A stretch of 39,979 nt of DNA from Chitinophaga pinensis. Lineage in GTDB: Bacteria > Bacteroidota > Bacteroidia > UBA4408. The DNA lies in NCBI GenBank assembly GCA_945872355.1, contig CAMBZU010000025.1, positions 1-39,979 on the forward strand, given 5' to 3'. This document shows, piece after piece, positions 27,495 through 35,988 of the stretch (positions within the stretch are counted from its first letter, which is position 1; each line of letters starts with the position of its first letter). The translations under genes and the position numbers were made by a program. The notes beneath the pieces are model-generated. The model was not told the origin of the DNA, did not search any database, and saw nothing but the letters and a program-made list of their open reading frames with translations.

Positions 27495-28802
27495 ATGAAG
27501 AAGTTTATTTATCTAATAGCGATTATCGCTTTATTTTTTACCTCATGTTCAAATGAAGGTAATGGTCAACTTTTGGGCGTTCAAAATCGACAAGGATGGT
27601 ACGATTTAGATCCATTTGGTATGCTGTATATCAAAATGGGAAGTTTTACTATGGGTCCTGGAGATCAAGATGTGCCATTTGCACAAACAACCCAAGCCAA
27701 AACAGTTTCTGTGCAGGCCTTCTACATGGATGAGACAGAAATTACCAATAACGAATATCGCCAGTTTGTATATTGGGTTAGAGATTCTATTGCTCGAAGA
27801 ACATTAGGTGAAGCGGGTAATGATAATTTTTTGGTTTCACAAGACCAATATGGTGAAGATATTACGCCAGGCCCTCAAATTAATTGGGAAGAGAAGTTGA
27901 AATATTCATCACCTGAGGCACGCGAAGGTTTGAATGATATGTATCTTCCAGAAAATGAAAGATTCTACAGAAGAAAAGAAATTGATACTAGAAAGTTAAT
28001 GTTTGAATACTATTGGATTGATTTGCGCGAAGCTGCAAGAAGATCAAACCGTGAGCAAGGATTAACCGATAGGTCTGTGTTTATAAAAAAAGATGTGATT
28101 AATGTATATCCTGACACTTTAGCTTGGATACATGATTTTACATATTCTTTTAATGAGCCAATGACAAATATGTATTTCTGGCATCCTGCTTATGATGAAT
28201 ATCCGGTAGTTGGTGTAACTTGGAAACAAGCGCGCGCATTCTGTATTTGGAGAACGCAGTTGATGAATAGCTTCTTAGTAAATGTTGATGTGCCTATGGT
28301 GCAGGACTTTAGGTTGCCAACTGAAAGTGAATGGGAGTATGCAGCAAGAGGAGGTCTAAGCCATGCTCCGTACCCTTGGGGTGGTCCTTACATCAGAAAT
28401 CAAAGAGGTTGCTTCTTAGCAAATTTTAAGCCAATGAGAGGGAACTACACTGATGATGGTGGATTTCATACAGTTCGTGTAGCTACTTACAATCCAAATA
28501 ATTATGGTTTGTACGAAATGGCTGGTAATGTTGCTGAGTGGACAAATAATGCTTATGATGAAGCAGCTTATAATTTTTCACATGACTTAAATATGGATTA
28601 CCAATATGAAGCCAATGATAACGACTTGCCTGCTTTAAAAAGAAAGGTAATACGCGGGGGCTCTTGGAAAGATATTTCTTACTATACGCAAGTTGGAACT
28701 AGAACATATGAATATCAAGATACTGCTAAATGCTATATCGGATTCCGCTGTGTGATGTCTTACTTAGGCAGAGGTAAAGGAATGGATGTATCAGCAAACT
28801 AA
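27495..28802 (+). CDS. gldK: T9SS ring lipoprotein GldK (PorK)
   Basis: The ATG at 27495 is chosen (435 residues) because it starts a clean lipoprotein signal, MKKFIYLIAIIALFFTSC, with Cys18 as the lipid site. The longer frame from 27450 would bury this signal behind 15 unlikely residues. The rest is a sulfatase-modifying-factor-like fold: GSFTMGPGDQDVPF, YMDETEITNNEYRQFVYW, FRLPTESEWEYAARGG, YPWGG, YEMAGNVAEWTNNAY and VIRGGSWKD with FRCVMSY at the end. GldK forms a periplasmic ring with GldN under the outer membrane. It heads gldK-gldL-gldM-gldN with gaps of 73, 37 and 21 bases. Confidence 0.95.
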   Translation: MKKFIYLIAIIALFFTSCSNEGNGQLLGVQNRQGWYDLDPFGMLYIKMGSFTMGPGDQDVPFAQTTQAKTVSVQAFYMDETEITNNEYRQFVYWVRDSIARRTLGEAGNDNFLVSQDQYGEDITPGPQINWEEKLKYSSPEAREGLNDMYLPENERFYRRKEIDTRKLMFEYYWIDLREAARRSNREQGLTDRSVFIKKDVINVYPDTLAWIHDFTYSFNEPMTNMYFWHPAYDEYPVVGVTWKQARAFCIWRTQLMNSFLVNVDVPMVQDFRLPTESEWEYAARGGLSHAPYPWGGPYIRNQRGCFLANFKPMRGNYTDDGGFHTVRVATYNPNNYGLYEMAGNVAEWTNNAYDEAAYNFSHDLNMDYQYEANDNDLPALKRKVIRGGSWKDISYYTQVGTRTYEYQDTAKCYIGFRCVMSYLGRGKGMDVSAN

Positions 28803-28875
28803 TTTAAATTAAACAATTCATAAATAAACAATTAAACCAAATCAATCTTATCAAACTTAAATTCTTCTAAAAACT

Positions 28876-29694
28876 ATGGGAATCATTCAATCACTTCAGA
28901 CAAAAAAAGGTAAAACTTTCATGGGTTATCTTTACGGATGGGGAGCATCTATTGTAATCGTTGGAGCAATGTTTAAAATTCAGCATTGGCCTGGTGCAGG
29001 TCCGATGCTAGTTGCAGGTTTAACAATTGAAGCAATTATCTTTTTTTTCTCGGCTTTTGAGCCAATTCATGAAGAAACAGATTGGAGTTTAGTATATCCA
29101 GAATTGCGTGGTATGCATGATGATGAAGATGGAGGACATGGTCATAAAGAAGTGAAAAAAGGTTCGAAAGATCCTCTTGCTCAAGAATTGGATAAAATGT
29201 TAGAAGAAGCCAAGATTGGTCCAGAATTGTTAGAAAGTTTGGGTGCAGGAATGCGTAGTTTAAGTGATCAAGCTGGTAAAATGTCAAATATTGCTGATGC
29301 TTCTGTTGCTACTTCATCTTTCGTAAAAGAAGTTGAAGGTGCAACTCAAAACATGAGTGAGCTTAGTAAAAGTTATGTAAAGGCAACAGCTTCATTAGCT
29401 GACTTATCAAATACAAATATTGATGGGCAAGCATATGGTGAGCAATTACAGCAGGTTTCTAAAAATTTAAGTGCATTAAATGCAGTTTACGAATTGCAAT
29501 TGCAAGGTTCAAGCGAACATTTAAAGTCTGCCAATAAGATGTATGAAGGTATTGATTCTTTATACAGAAACTTGCAGGATTCTGTTCAAGACACTAATAG
29601 ATATAAAGAGGAAATTGGTAAGTTAGCAACTAACTTGGGAGCTTTGAATACCGTATATGGTAACATGCTTTCTGCAATGAATTTTAATAAATAA
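28876..29694 (+). CDS. gldL: T9SS/gliding motor protein GldL (PorL)
   Basis: The product is 272 residues. Two membrane helices near the N-terminus (about 17-33 and 43-62) enclose the conserved FKIQHWPGAGPML loop. Glu52 in GLTIEAIIFFF sits inside the second helix. A buried helix-2 glutamate is known in this family to be essential for proton use. The remaining 200 residues are cytoplasmic and largely helical, with Ser/Asn-rich coiled-coil repeats (SLSDQAGKMSNIADAS, SALNAVYELQLQGSSEHL). GldL and GldM form the proton-driven rotary motor that powers T9SS export and gliding. The gene is directly followed by gldM. Confidence 0.95.
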   Translation: MGIIQSLQTKKGKTFMGYLYGWGASIVIVGAMFKIQHWPGAGPMLVAGLTIEAIIFFFSAFEPIHEETDWSLVYPELRGMHDDEDGGHGHKEVKKGSKDPLAQELDKMLEEAKIGPELLESLGAGMRSLSDQAGKMSNIADASVATSSFVKEVEGATQNMSELSKSYVKATASLADLSNTNIDGQAYGEQLQQVSKNLSALNAVYELQLQGSSEHLKSANKMYEGIDSLYRNLQDSVQDTNRYKEEIGKLATNLGALNTVYGNMLSAMNFNK

Positions 29695-29731
29695 CATTAA
29701 TAATTAGCAACTAATTTAAATTTAAAATACT

Positions 29732-31399
29732 ATGTCATCAGGCGGTACCCCCAGACAAAAAATGATTGGTATGATGTACTTGGTACTCACGGCATTGCTT
29801 GCAATGAACGTTTCCAAGTCCATACTAGAAGCATTCGTAATTGTAAATGAGGGTTTGGAAAGAACCAATGAAAACTTTGATAAAAAGAACGCAAAATTAT
29901 ACTCTGATTTTAAAGGTGCATTGGATAAAGATCCAAACAAAACTAAACCCTATTACGATAGGGCTCAAACAGCAAAAAAACTTGCTAAAGAGCTCAATGA
30001 ATATATTGAAAAGATAAAGAAACATGTAATTGAAAAAACCGATAAAAAGGAAAAAGCAGTTGCAGATACAATACATCTTAAATACGTTGATGCAAAAGAC
30101 AATTATGACGAACCTACTAATTTATTGATTGGTAGTGAGCCTGCTTCTCCAGCTAAAGGCGAATTAACAGCACTTGATCTCAAAAATAGAGTAGGAAAGT
30201 ACAAAGAAGAAATGATTAAACTTTTTGATGATAAAAAGTTGTTTTTGCCTGCCGATAAAAAAGATATGGAAGGTAAATTAAAATCTGGATTAGATTTACC
30301 TGATGGTGTTGAGAATGGTGTAAAAGCTGGATGGGAGGTTGTAAATTTCTTCCACTTGCCATTAGCAGCTGTTATCGTAAATTTAACTGCGTTACAATCT
30401 CAGGTTACTAATGCAGAAGTTGATGTTGTTGGTAAATTATTATCTGCTGTTTCTGCAACAGATTTTAAATTTGATAGATTGCAAGCCAAAGTTATTGCGC
30501 CTTCAAGCGTACTAATTCAGGGTGATGAGTATAAAGCTGATGTATTATTAGTAGCATCAAATAGTACTAGTAATCCGAAGATTTTATTATGTGCAGTTGA
30601 CACATCTAAAAATGATGGTGATACTGATCCAAGGTTGAACAAAAACGATCCAGGCAAAGAAATTCCTGTTTCTGGTGGTGTTGGAAAATACAAGACTGGA
30701 ACAAGTGCTACCGGAGAGCAAAAATGGAGTGGTGTGATTCAAGTTGAAAAACCAGGAGGTGGATCTAATTATTATCCATTTGCTGCAAGTTACATTGTAA
30801 CTCCTCCAGCTTTGGTTGTATCGGCTACAAAAATGAACGTACTTTACATCGGTGTTCCTAATCCTGTAGATATTTCGGTACCAGGATATGCGCCGGAGTT
30901 AGTAACCCCATCAGTTAGTGCAGGTAATAGCATATCTCCTGATCCAACAAAGAAAGGCTCTTATGTTTTGAATTGTACAAAAGGCACTAAAGAAGCAAGT
31001 GTTTCAGTTTCTGTAAAACAAGGAAGCACTAACAAAGCAATGCAGGGCGCTGTTAAATTCCGTGTGAAGAATTTACCAGATCCAATTGCTAAAGTTGGTG
31101 GTAAAGAATCAGGTGTAATTACTAAAGCTTTGCTTTTGGCATCTGGTGGTGTTGCAGCTGTAATGAAGGACTTTGATTTTGATTTAAGAGTTACTGTTGC
31201 TTCTTACACAGTTGCATTAAACGTTGGTGGCGAATTTAAAACAGCTTCTGCCACAGGCTATAATTTTACTGGAGAAATAACTACTTTGCTTCAAAAGGTT
31301 AAAAACAACGGAAGGGTAATTTTTGAAGACATTAAAGTGAGAATGCCTGACGGTACAGTTAGAACTTTACCTACACTTACACTAAAAGTTAACGGTTAA
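29732..31399 (+). CDS. gldM: T9SS/gliding motor protein GldM (PorM)
   Basis: The product is 555 residues, somewhat longer than the roughly 515 of the flavobacterial protein. The N-terminus SGGTPRQKMIGMMYLVLTALLAMNVSKSILEAF has the single membrane helix and the conserved arginine just before it (Arg8). The large periplasmic part begins helical (about 35-250, with EYIEKIKKHVIEKTDKKEK), then turns into a chain of beta-domains (about 250-555) that reach across the periplasm. Those domains include VIAPSSVLIQGDEYKADV, NVLYIGVPNPVDIS and GGKESGVITKALL. GldM couples the GldL motor in the inner membrane to the GldK-GldN ring. Many proline and glycine turns mark the domain borders. It is in the gldKLMN operon, 37 bases after gldL. 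Confidence 0.95.
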   Translation: MSSGGTPRQKMIGMMYLVLTALLAMNVSKSILEAFVIVNEGLERTNENFDKKNAKLYSDFKGALDKDPNKTKPYYDRAQTAKKLAKELNEYIEKIKKHVIEKTDKKEKAVADTIHLKYVDAKDNYDEPTNLLIGSEPASPAKGELTALDLKNRVGKYKEEMIKLFDDKKLFLPADKKDMEGKLKSGLDLPDGVENGVKAGWEVVNFFHLPLAAVIVNLTALQSQVTNAEVDVVGKLLSAVSATDFKFDRLQAKVIAPSSVLIQGDEYKADVLLVASNSTSNPKILLCAVDTSKNDGDTDPRLNKNDPGKEIPVSGGVGKYKTGTSATGEQKWSGVIQVEKPGGGSNYYPFAASYIVTPPALVVSATKMNVLYIGVPNPVDISVPGYAPELVTPSVSAGNSISPDPTKKGSYVLNCTKGTKEASVSVSVKQGSTNKAMQGAVKFRVKNLPDPIAKVGGKESGVITKALLLASGGVAAVMKDFDFDLRVTVASYTVALNVGGEFKTASATGYNFTGEITTLLQKVKNNGRVIFEDIKVRMPDGTVRTLPTLTLKVNG

Positions 31400-31420
31400 T
31401 ACAAATCAAAACTACTTGAT

Positions 31421-32272
31421 ATGAAAGCCTTGTTCAATAAAACTATTTTAACTGCTATAGTTAGTTTAAATTTAGCAGTTGTATCTTCAAATGTAAATGC
31501 CCAGTCTAATATTTTAGATGGTGTTTATGTGAAAGAACATACCATTGAGCGTAGGGTAATTCCATACACTTATTTGAGAGAAGCTGATGTTATGTGGAGT
31601 AAGAGAGTATGGCGTATTATTGATTTACGTGAAAAGTTAAATCATGATATGTATTTTCCAATTGATGTGATTGCCGGTAGAAGAAGTTTGATGCAAGTTA
31701 TTTGGGATGGCGTAACAAAGGATGGGTCAATTACTGCCTACGGCGATGAAAATGATGGTGATTTTACCACCCAAATGTCAAAAACGGACTTAGACAATAA
31801 ATATAACACTTGGGATACTACTCAAATTGAAGATCCAGGTACTGGTGAAATGGTAGAGAAAATTACCCAAAAGGTTTTTATTCCTTCGGAAGTAAAGCAA
31901 CTGAGAGTGAAGGAAGATTGGTTTTTTGATCGTCAACGCTCAGTGATGGATGTTAGGATTATTGGTATTGCTCCAATTCGTTTTTATAACAAAAATGGAG
32001 AAGAAAGGTTTGAAACTATGTTTTGGATCTATTATCCTGAGGCAAGATTTTCTTTTGTAAGTGCTGAAGTATATAATAAAGGAAATGATGCTGAACGTAG
32101 AACCTATGAAGATATCTTCTGGAAAAGACGTTTTAGCAGTTATATCTATAAAGAAACTAATGTATACAATAGAAGAATTAATACTTACATGAGTGGTTTA
32201 GATGCCCTTTTAGAAGCAGAAAAAATCAAAGAAGACATCTTTAATATGGAACACGATTTGTGGGAGTATTAA
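31421..32272 (+). CDS. gldN: T9SS ring protein GldN (PorN)
   Basis: The product is 283 residues with a signal peptide (about 1-27, ending SSNVNAQ). Family-typical stretches are HTIERRVIPYTYLREADVMW, KRVWRIIDLREKLNHDMYFP, LRVKEDWFFDRQRSVMDVRI and EARFSFVSAEVYNKGNDA. It also shares with known GldN proteins a segment near the end (RTYEDIFWKRRFSSYIYKE). GldN associates with the lipoprotein GldK in the periplasmic ring. It is the last gene of the operon, 21 bases after gldM. It is closed by a strong terminator about 19 bases past its stop. Confidence 0.95.
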   Translation: MKALFNKTILTAIVSLNLAVVSSNVNAQSNILDGVYVKEHTIERRVIPYTYLREADVMWSKRVWRIIDLREKLNHDMYFPIDVIAGRRSLMQVIWDGVTKDGSITAYGDENDGDFTTQMSKTDLDNKYNTWDTTQIEDPGTGEMVEKITQKVFIPSEVKQLRVKEDWFFDRQRSVMDVRIIGIAPIRFYNKNGEERFETMFWIYYPEARFSFVSAEVYNKGNDAERRTYEDIFWKRRFSSYIYKETNVYNRRINTYMSGLDALLEAEKIKEDIFNMEHDLWEY

Positions 32273-32290
32273 CATTATATATTTTATATC

Positions 32291-32319
32291 AAAAGGAGGA
32301 ATTTATTCCTCCTTTTTTT
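32291..32319 (+). terminator. Intrinsic terminator of the gldKLMN operon
   Basis: An 11-bp perfect stem (AAAAGGAGGAA, 32291-32301, with TTCCTCCTTTT, 32306-32316) has a 4-base loop and continues into three more T. It lies 19 bases past the gldN stop. The A-run on the left lets it also work for the minus-strand relic that ends at 32325. Confidence 0.9.
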
Positions 32320-32324
32320 GTGCC

Positions 32325-32837
32325 TTATTTTTTAAACGACCGGCTTTTGAGAGTGCAATCAGGATACATAGTTAGTTGGCGAGGACGCCAACCAATGACC
32401 AAATTTTTGATTCCTCTAAAATATCGTGTTTCAATAATTTCTGGCTCAATATTGTGTCCGCCTCCTGAAACTCTCATTTTCACGAGAGCCTTGGCTAGTT
32501 CTAGATTTTGAAGCCAAAAGAAAAGCAAAGTCACAGTATAACCTTTTTCTTTAGCTTCTAAAATTTAACTTTTATAGTTTTTGGTTGATAAAGTAGTATC
32601 GAAGGCAAAACTTTGATTGTCAAATAACAATTCTGTGATTCTTTTTAACATTATTCTACCAGACTCAAAAGCAACCTTTTCAAGTTGAAATGGTGACAAA
32701 CCTTTGGCAATTTCGTCTGCATTTACAAATTCTTTACATTCAATAATTTCTGGCAGAATAGTGAACGAAGCAGTAGTTTTTCCTGCTCCATTGCAACCTG
32801 CTGTTATATAAAGATTCTTGTCTGTCATTATCAACAA
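32325..32837 (-). pseudogene. Zeta-toxin-like P-loop kinase, interrupted by one in-frame stop
   Basis: Two pieces in the same frame (32837-32565 and 32534-32325) read as one protein if the TAA at 32567-32565 were a sense codon. The join would be TLSTKNYKS-stop-ILEAKEKGYTVTLLFFWLQN. The first half has a Walker A loop GCNGAGKTT (homologues as I recall read GPNGAGKTT), NADEIAKGLSPF and FDTTLST. The second has LLFFWLQNLELAKALVKMRV and GGHNIEPEIIETRYFRGI. Such proteins are UDP-sugar or nucleotide kinases, some of them toxins. After RGIKNL the sequence no longer looks like the family and runs through a GC-rich hairpin (32375-32392), so the C-terminus is probably lost. No antitoxin gene is adjacent. 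A real nonsense mutation is favoured over a sequencing error, given the abnormal end. Confidence 0.8.
32375..32392. repeat. GC-rich perfect hairpin, possible interspersed repeat
   Basis: GTTGGCG and CGCCAAC form a perfect 7-bp stem with a 4-base loop AGGA. It is markedly GC-rich against the AT-rich surroundings. It lies inside the 3' end of the zeta-toxin relic, where similarity to the family stops. I have a recollection of similar GTTGGCG...CGCCAAC units as repeated elements in Bacteroidota, but copy number in this genome cannot be seen here. Confidence 0.5.
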
Positions 32838-32938
32838 ACTTACAAAATATTCTCGTTACTTTCAAAATATGAACTTTATTCAAATGAATTCGAAAATTTG
32901 ATTAGCATATTGCCTAACTACTAAACATGCGTATCATC

Positions 32939-33331
32939 TTAATTAAAATCTTTTATAGTTTCAAATGAGCTTTGTATTCTTTTAATAATCAATTGCTGTA
33001 TGCGTTTATTAATTTCCTCTTTGTTTGATGCCCAATATGCAGTTTCATCGGCAGTGAAAAGTGCAATGATAACACCTTTAAATAGCGCCTGTAGTGCTTG
33101 ATTTTGTTTAATGCTGTTTTCTATTTTAAGATTTCTTTGCGCAGTTGTTGCGTGTGAATATTCTATTTTATGTGTTTTTAGATAATCATGATAAATAGCA
33201 ATAATTAAAGTGTGTTGAAATTTTATAATTGGGCGTAGCGTTTTATCTTGAAACAGTTGATTGGGATTAGTTTGAATAGCTTCATAATGTATTTGGCTTC
33301 TTAGCGCTAATAATCCTTGGTCTCTGGACAT
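32939..33331 (-). CDS. Small conserved helical protein of unknown function
   Basis: The product is 130 residues, all helical by appearance, with no signal peptide or membrane segment. The pattern MSRDQGLLALRSQIHYEAIQ, NQLFQDKTLRPIIKFQ, LIIAIYHDYL, LQALFKGVIIALFTADETAYW and NKRIQQLIIKRIQ resembles a short protein that I recall from flavobacteria, where it is often labelled 'glyoxalase'. No glyoxalase metal-binding motif is visible, so I do not adopt that label. It is cytoplasmic by appearance. It stands between the zeta-toxin relic (101 bases downstream) and cinA (divergent, 141 bases). The relation to the relic is not clear; it is not an evident antitoxin. Confidence 0.65.
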   Translation of the reverse strand: MSRDQGLLALRSQIHYEAIQTNPNQLFQDKTLRPIIKFQHTLIIAIYHDYLKTHKIEYSHATTAQRNLKIENSIKQNQALQALFKGVIIALFTADETAYWASNKEEINKRIQQLIIKRIQSSFETIKDFN

Positions 33332-33472
33332 GTTTTATTTGTTTTTTTAGATATTATAGTCAATAACAATATAACAATAAATGATAGTTTTTGTTGTTGA
33401 AAAATATGGCAATTAACATTAATGATTGTTACTTTACATCTTTATTAAAACGAATTAAATTATTAAAGCATT

Positions 33473-34726
33473 ATGCAGGTAGAAATAATAACCATTGGGG
33501 ATGAGATTTTAATAGGCCAGATTGTTGACTCTAATTCTGCATGGATGGCTCAGCAATTAAATCTTTGTGGATTTGGAGTGAAGCAAATTTCTTCAGTTTC
33601 TGATAATGAATTGCATATTTTGAAGGCATTGGATGAAGCAGCATCGAGGGCCTCTGTTGTGCTGATAACGGGAGGTTTAGGTCCAACAAAAGATGATATT
33701 ACCAAAAAAACACTATGTAAGTATTTTGGTAGTAACTTGGTTTTTAATGAAGATGTTTATAATGATGTTGAAAAGCTATTTAAGGATAGAGGGTATGAAG
33801 TTACAGCATTAAATAGAGGGCAAGCGGAGGTTCCTGCGCATTGCGTTGTTGTTAGAAATCAGGTAGGAACAGCACCAGGAATGTGGTTCGAAAATAAAGG
33901 CGTAGTATTTGTCTCTATGCCAGGCGTACCTTATGAAATGATGCATATGATGGAAACTTTCATCATCCCTAAATTAAAAACACATTTTAGCGCGCCTATT
34001 ATTTTACATCACACATTGTTAACACAGGGTATTGGCGAAAGTAGACTGGCAGAAGAAATTAGTGAATGGGAGGAGGCGCTCCCCACATTTATAAAGTTGG
34101 CTTATTTGCCTTCAGTGAGCGCAGTTAGGTTGCGTTTAAGTGGCTTTGGTAATGATAGCACACGCTTGCAAAATGAATTTGATAAACAACTTGATTCATT
34201 AAAAGCCTTAGTGGATAAATACTGTTACGGTGAGAATTTGGATACCTTGGAGCTGGTTGTAGGCAAGATGCTTAAAGCATCGGGGAAGACATTAGCAACT
34301 GCGGAAAGCTGCACTGGCGGGCAGGTAGCAGCTACCATCACTAAAGTGCCAGGTTGTTCTGCTTATTTTAAAGGTGCAGTTGTGTCTTATGCAAATGATG
34401 TTAAGAAAGATTTTCTTGGTGTTTTACAGGAGGATTTAATAGCCTATGGTGCAGTGAGCAGGCAGGTGGTAGAAGCTATGGCAAGAGGGATAGTGAAAGA
34501 AATGAAGGTAGATTATGCTATCGCAACAAGTGGAATAGCAGGCCCTGATGGTGGGTCAATAGATAAGCCAGTAGGTTTGGTATGGATTGCAGTAGCCGAT
34601 AAAGACAATGTATATGCTAAGCAATTTTTATTAGGTAAAAACCGTGAGCGTATTATTCAGGCAGCTACTTTAACAGGACTAAACCTATTGCGAAGGTTTA
34701 TGCTGAATGAATTAGCAATTGAGTAA
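33473..34726 (+). CDS. cinA: CinA-family protein (nicotinamide-nucleotide amidase)
   Basis: The product is 417 residues, full length. The N-terminal molybdopterin-binding-like domain has MQVEIITIGDEILIGQIVDSN, LITGGLGPTKDDITKK and SMPGVPYEMMHMM. The C-terminal amidase domain (about 255-415) has the motifs ATAESCTGGQVAATITKVPG, GAVVSYANDVKK and ATSGIAGPDGGSIDKPVGLV. The family hydrolyses ADP-ribose (N-domain) and deamidates nicotinamide mononucleotide (C-domain), recycling NAD breakdown products. The older 'competence/damage-inducible' name comes from other bacteria, and no competence gene is nearby. The gene is monocistronic and convergent with the permease gene 20 bases further on. Confidence 0.95.
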   Translation: MQVEIITIGDEILIGQIVDSNSAWMAQQLNLCGFGVKQISSVSDNELHILKALDEAASRASVVLITGGLGPTKDDITKKTLCKYFGSNLVFNEDVYNDVEKLFKDRGYEVTALNRGQAEVPAHCVVVRNQVGTAPGMWFENKGVVFVSMPGVPYEMMHMMETFIIPKLKTHFSAPIILHHTLLTQGIGESRLAEEISEWEEALPTFIKLAYLPSVSAVRLRLSGFGNDSTRLQNEFDKQLDSLKALVDKYCYGENLDTLELVVGKMLKASGKTLATAESCTGGQVAATITKVPGCSAYFKGAVVSYANDVKKDFLGVLQEDLIAYGAVSRQVVEAMARGIVKEMKVDYAIATSGIAGPDGGSIDKPVGLVWIAVADKDNVYAKQFLLGKNRERIIQAATLTGLNLLRRFMLNELAIE

Positions 34727-34746
34727 TTTAATTTTCTGTTAGTGTT

Positions 34747-35520
34747 TTAAATTACGCCAAGTGCCAACAATATCGCTAATGATATAATCATGATGCTGGC
34801 TAAGGTTTGGATGAAATTGAGTGTAATCTTTTTTAATAATTTATTTCCTAAATATGCTCCTGCAAAAGCGCTTAGTACAGCCAGTAAAAGTAGCGTATCA
34901 TTTTCCCAATAATCATAGCTGTTGCTTCCTGCAAAGTAGATGCTTAAACGCGTTACGTCAATAAGACAAGCAATAACAACTCCTGTTGCAATATATACTT
35001 CTTTGGTTAATCCATAGCGTAATAAAAATGCACTTCTTAAAGCCCCTTGATTACCGGATAAGCCACCAAAAAAACCAGAAATAAAACCACCAATACTTAA
35101 ATATTTGCTGTTAAATTGGAGTGCCTTTAACGAGGGAATAATTTCAAATAATGCAAATAAGATCATCATAGCAGCCACTAAAAGTTTGATAAAAGTTACC
35201 TCCATTGTTTTTCCCATGCATTGATACTCGTAATGAAATAAATTTTGGGATAAATAAATTAATAGATAAGCCCCAAAAAATGAGCCGATAATTGCAGTGC
35301 ATCCAAATTTAATGGCTATATGTTTATCTGTTTGCTTTCCTACTAAAGCCAGCTTAAAAATATTGTTGAGTAAATGCACCATGCCTGTTAATGCTATTGC
35401 TTCTTGTACAGGAAAAAACACAATCATAACTGGTGTTAGAATTGTTCCTAAACCAAAACCAGAAAAAAAAGTAAGTAATGATGCGCCAAAGGCAGTTAAG
35501 CAAATAATTGCATACTCCAT
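34747..35520 (-). CDS. TauE/SafE-family membrane permease
   Basis: The product is 257 residues with about eight hydrophobic helices. The TauE/SafE pattern is clear: an N-terminal half with GFGLGTILTPVMIVFFPVQEAIALTG and a C-terminal half with IGGFISGFFGGLSGNQGALRSAFLL, plus AFAGAYLGNKLLKKI near the end. The family moves organic or inorganic sulfur anions or related small anions across the inner membrane. The substrate cannot be read from the sequence. It is convergent with cinA (20 bases between stops) and divergent from ridA (79 bases between starts). No sulfur-metabolism gene is adjacent. Confidence 0.88.
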   Translation of the reverse strand: MEYAIICLTAFGASLLTFFSGFGLGTILTPVMIVFFPVQEAIALTGMVHLLNNIFKLALVGKQTDKHIAIKFGCTAIIGSFFGAYLLIYLSQNLFHYEYQCMGKTMEVTFIKLLVAAMMILFALFEIIPSLKALQFNSKYLSIGGFISGFFGGLSGNQGALRSAFLLRYGLTKEVYIATGVVIACLIDVTRLSIYFAGSNSYDYWENDTLLLLAVLSAFAGAYLGNKLLKKITLNFIQTLASIMIISLAILLALGVI

Positions 35521-35599
35521 TTAATTAAAATAATATTGTTGAAGCAAATGTAATTGTAAAAGTATAATTTCGAGCCATCAATAATTTATAATTAAATAA

Positions 35600-35980
35600 A
35601 TGGAAAAGAAGATTATTCATACATCAAATGCGCCTGAAGCCATTGGGCCATATAGTCAAGCTGTGCAGATTGGAAATATGTTATTTATGTCGGGTCAAAT
35701 TGCTATAAATCCTAAATCAGGAGCGCTTGAGATGACCGATATCATTACCGAAACTCATCAAGTAATGAAAAACATACTTGCAGTTTTAGCCGCGGCCGAA
35801 TTTGATTTGTCTCATGTAGTAAAAACCACTATATTTTTGAGTGATATGAATTATTTTCAAGATGTTAATACTGTTTATGCATCTTATTTTTTAGGGAGTT
35901 ATCCTGCCAGAGAAACAGTTGCAGTTGCAGGTTTGCCCAAAAATGTGAATGTAGAAATAAGTATGATTGCTCATAAATAG
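35600..35980 (+). CDS. ridA: RidA enamine/imine deaminase
   Basis: The product is 126 residues, the normal size. It has IGPYSQAVQIGNMLFMSGQI at the front and YPARETVAVAGLPKNVNVEI at the back. Arg104 and Glu119 match the catalytic arginine and the conserved glutamate of RidA. RidA hydrolyses reactive 2-aminoacrylate-type enamines released by PLP enzymes, protecting them from damage. It works as a cytoplasmic trimer. The DUF2027-Smr gene starts 8 bases after its stop, so the two are probably one transcript, with no known functional link. Confidence 0.95.
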   Translation: MEKKIIHTSNAPEAIGPYSQAVQIGNMLFMSGQIAINPKSGALEMTDIITETHQVMKNILAVLAAAEFDLSHVVKTTIFLSDMNYFQDVNTVYASYFLGSYPARETVAVAGLPKNVNVEISMIAHK

Positions 35981-35988
35981 CATAAAAA

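Noticed and set aside
32260-32511. 83-residue plus-strand frame after gldN
   Set aside because: It overlaps the gldN end, the terminator and the antisense of the zeta-toxin relic, and has no recognisable domain.
32838-32938. Antitoxin gene upstream of the zeta-toxin relic
   Set aside because: The 101-base gap is too short for a known antitoxin and has no frame of useful length.
32939-33331. Glyoxalase annotation for the 130-residue protein
   Set aside because: I remember related proteins with that label, but no glyoxalase fold motif or metal ligands are visible.
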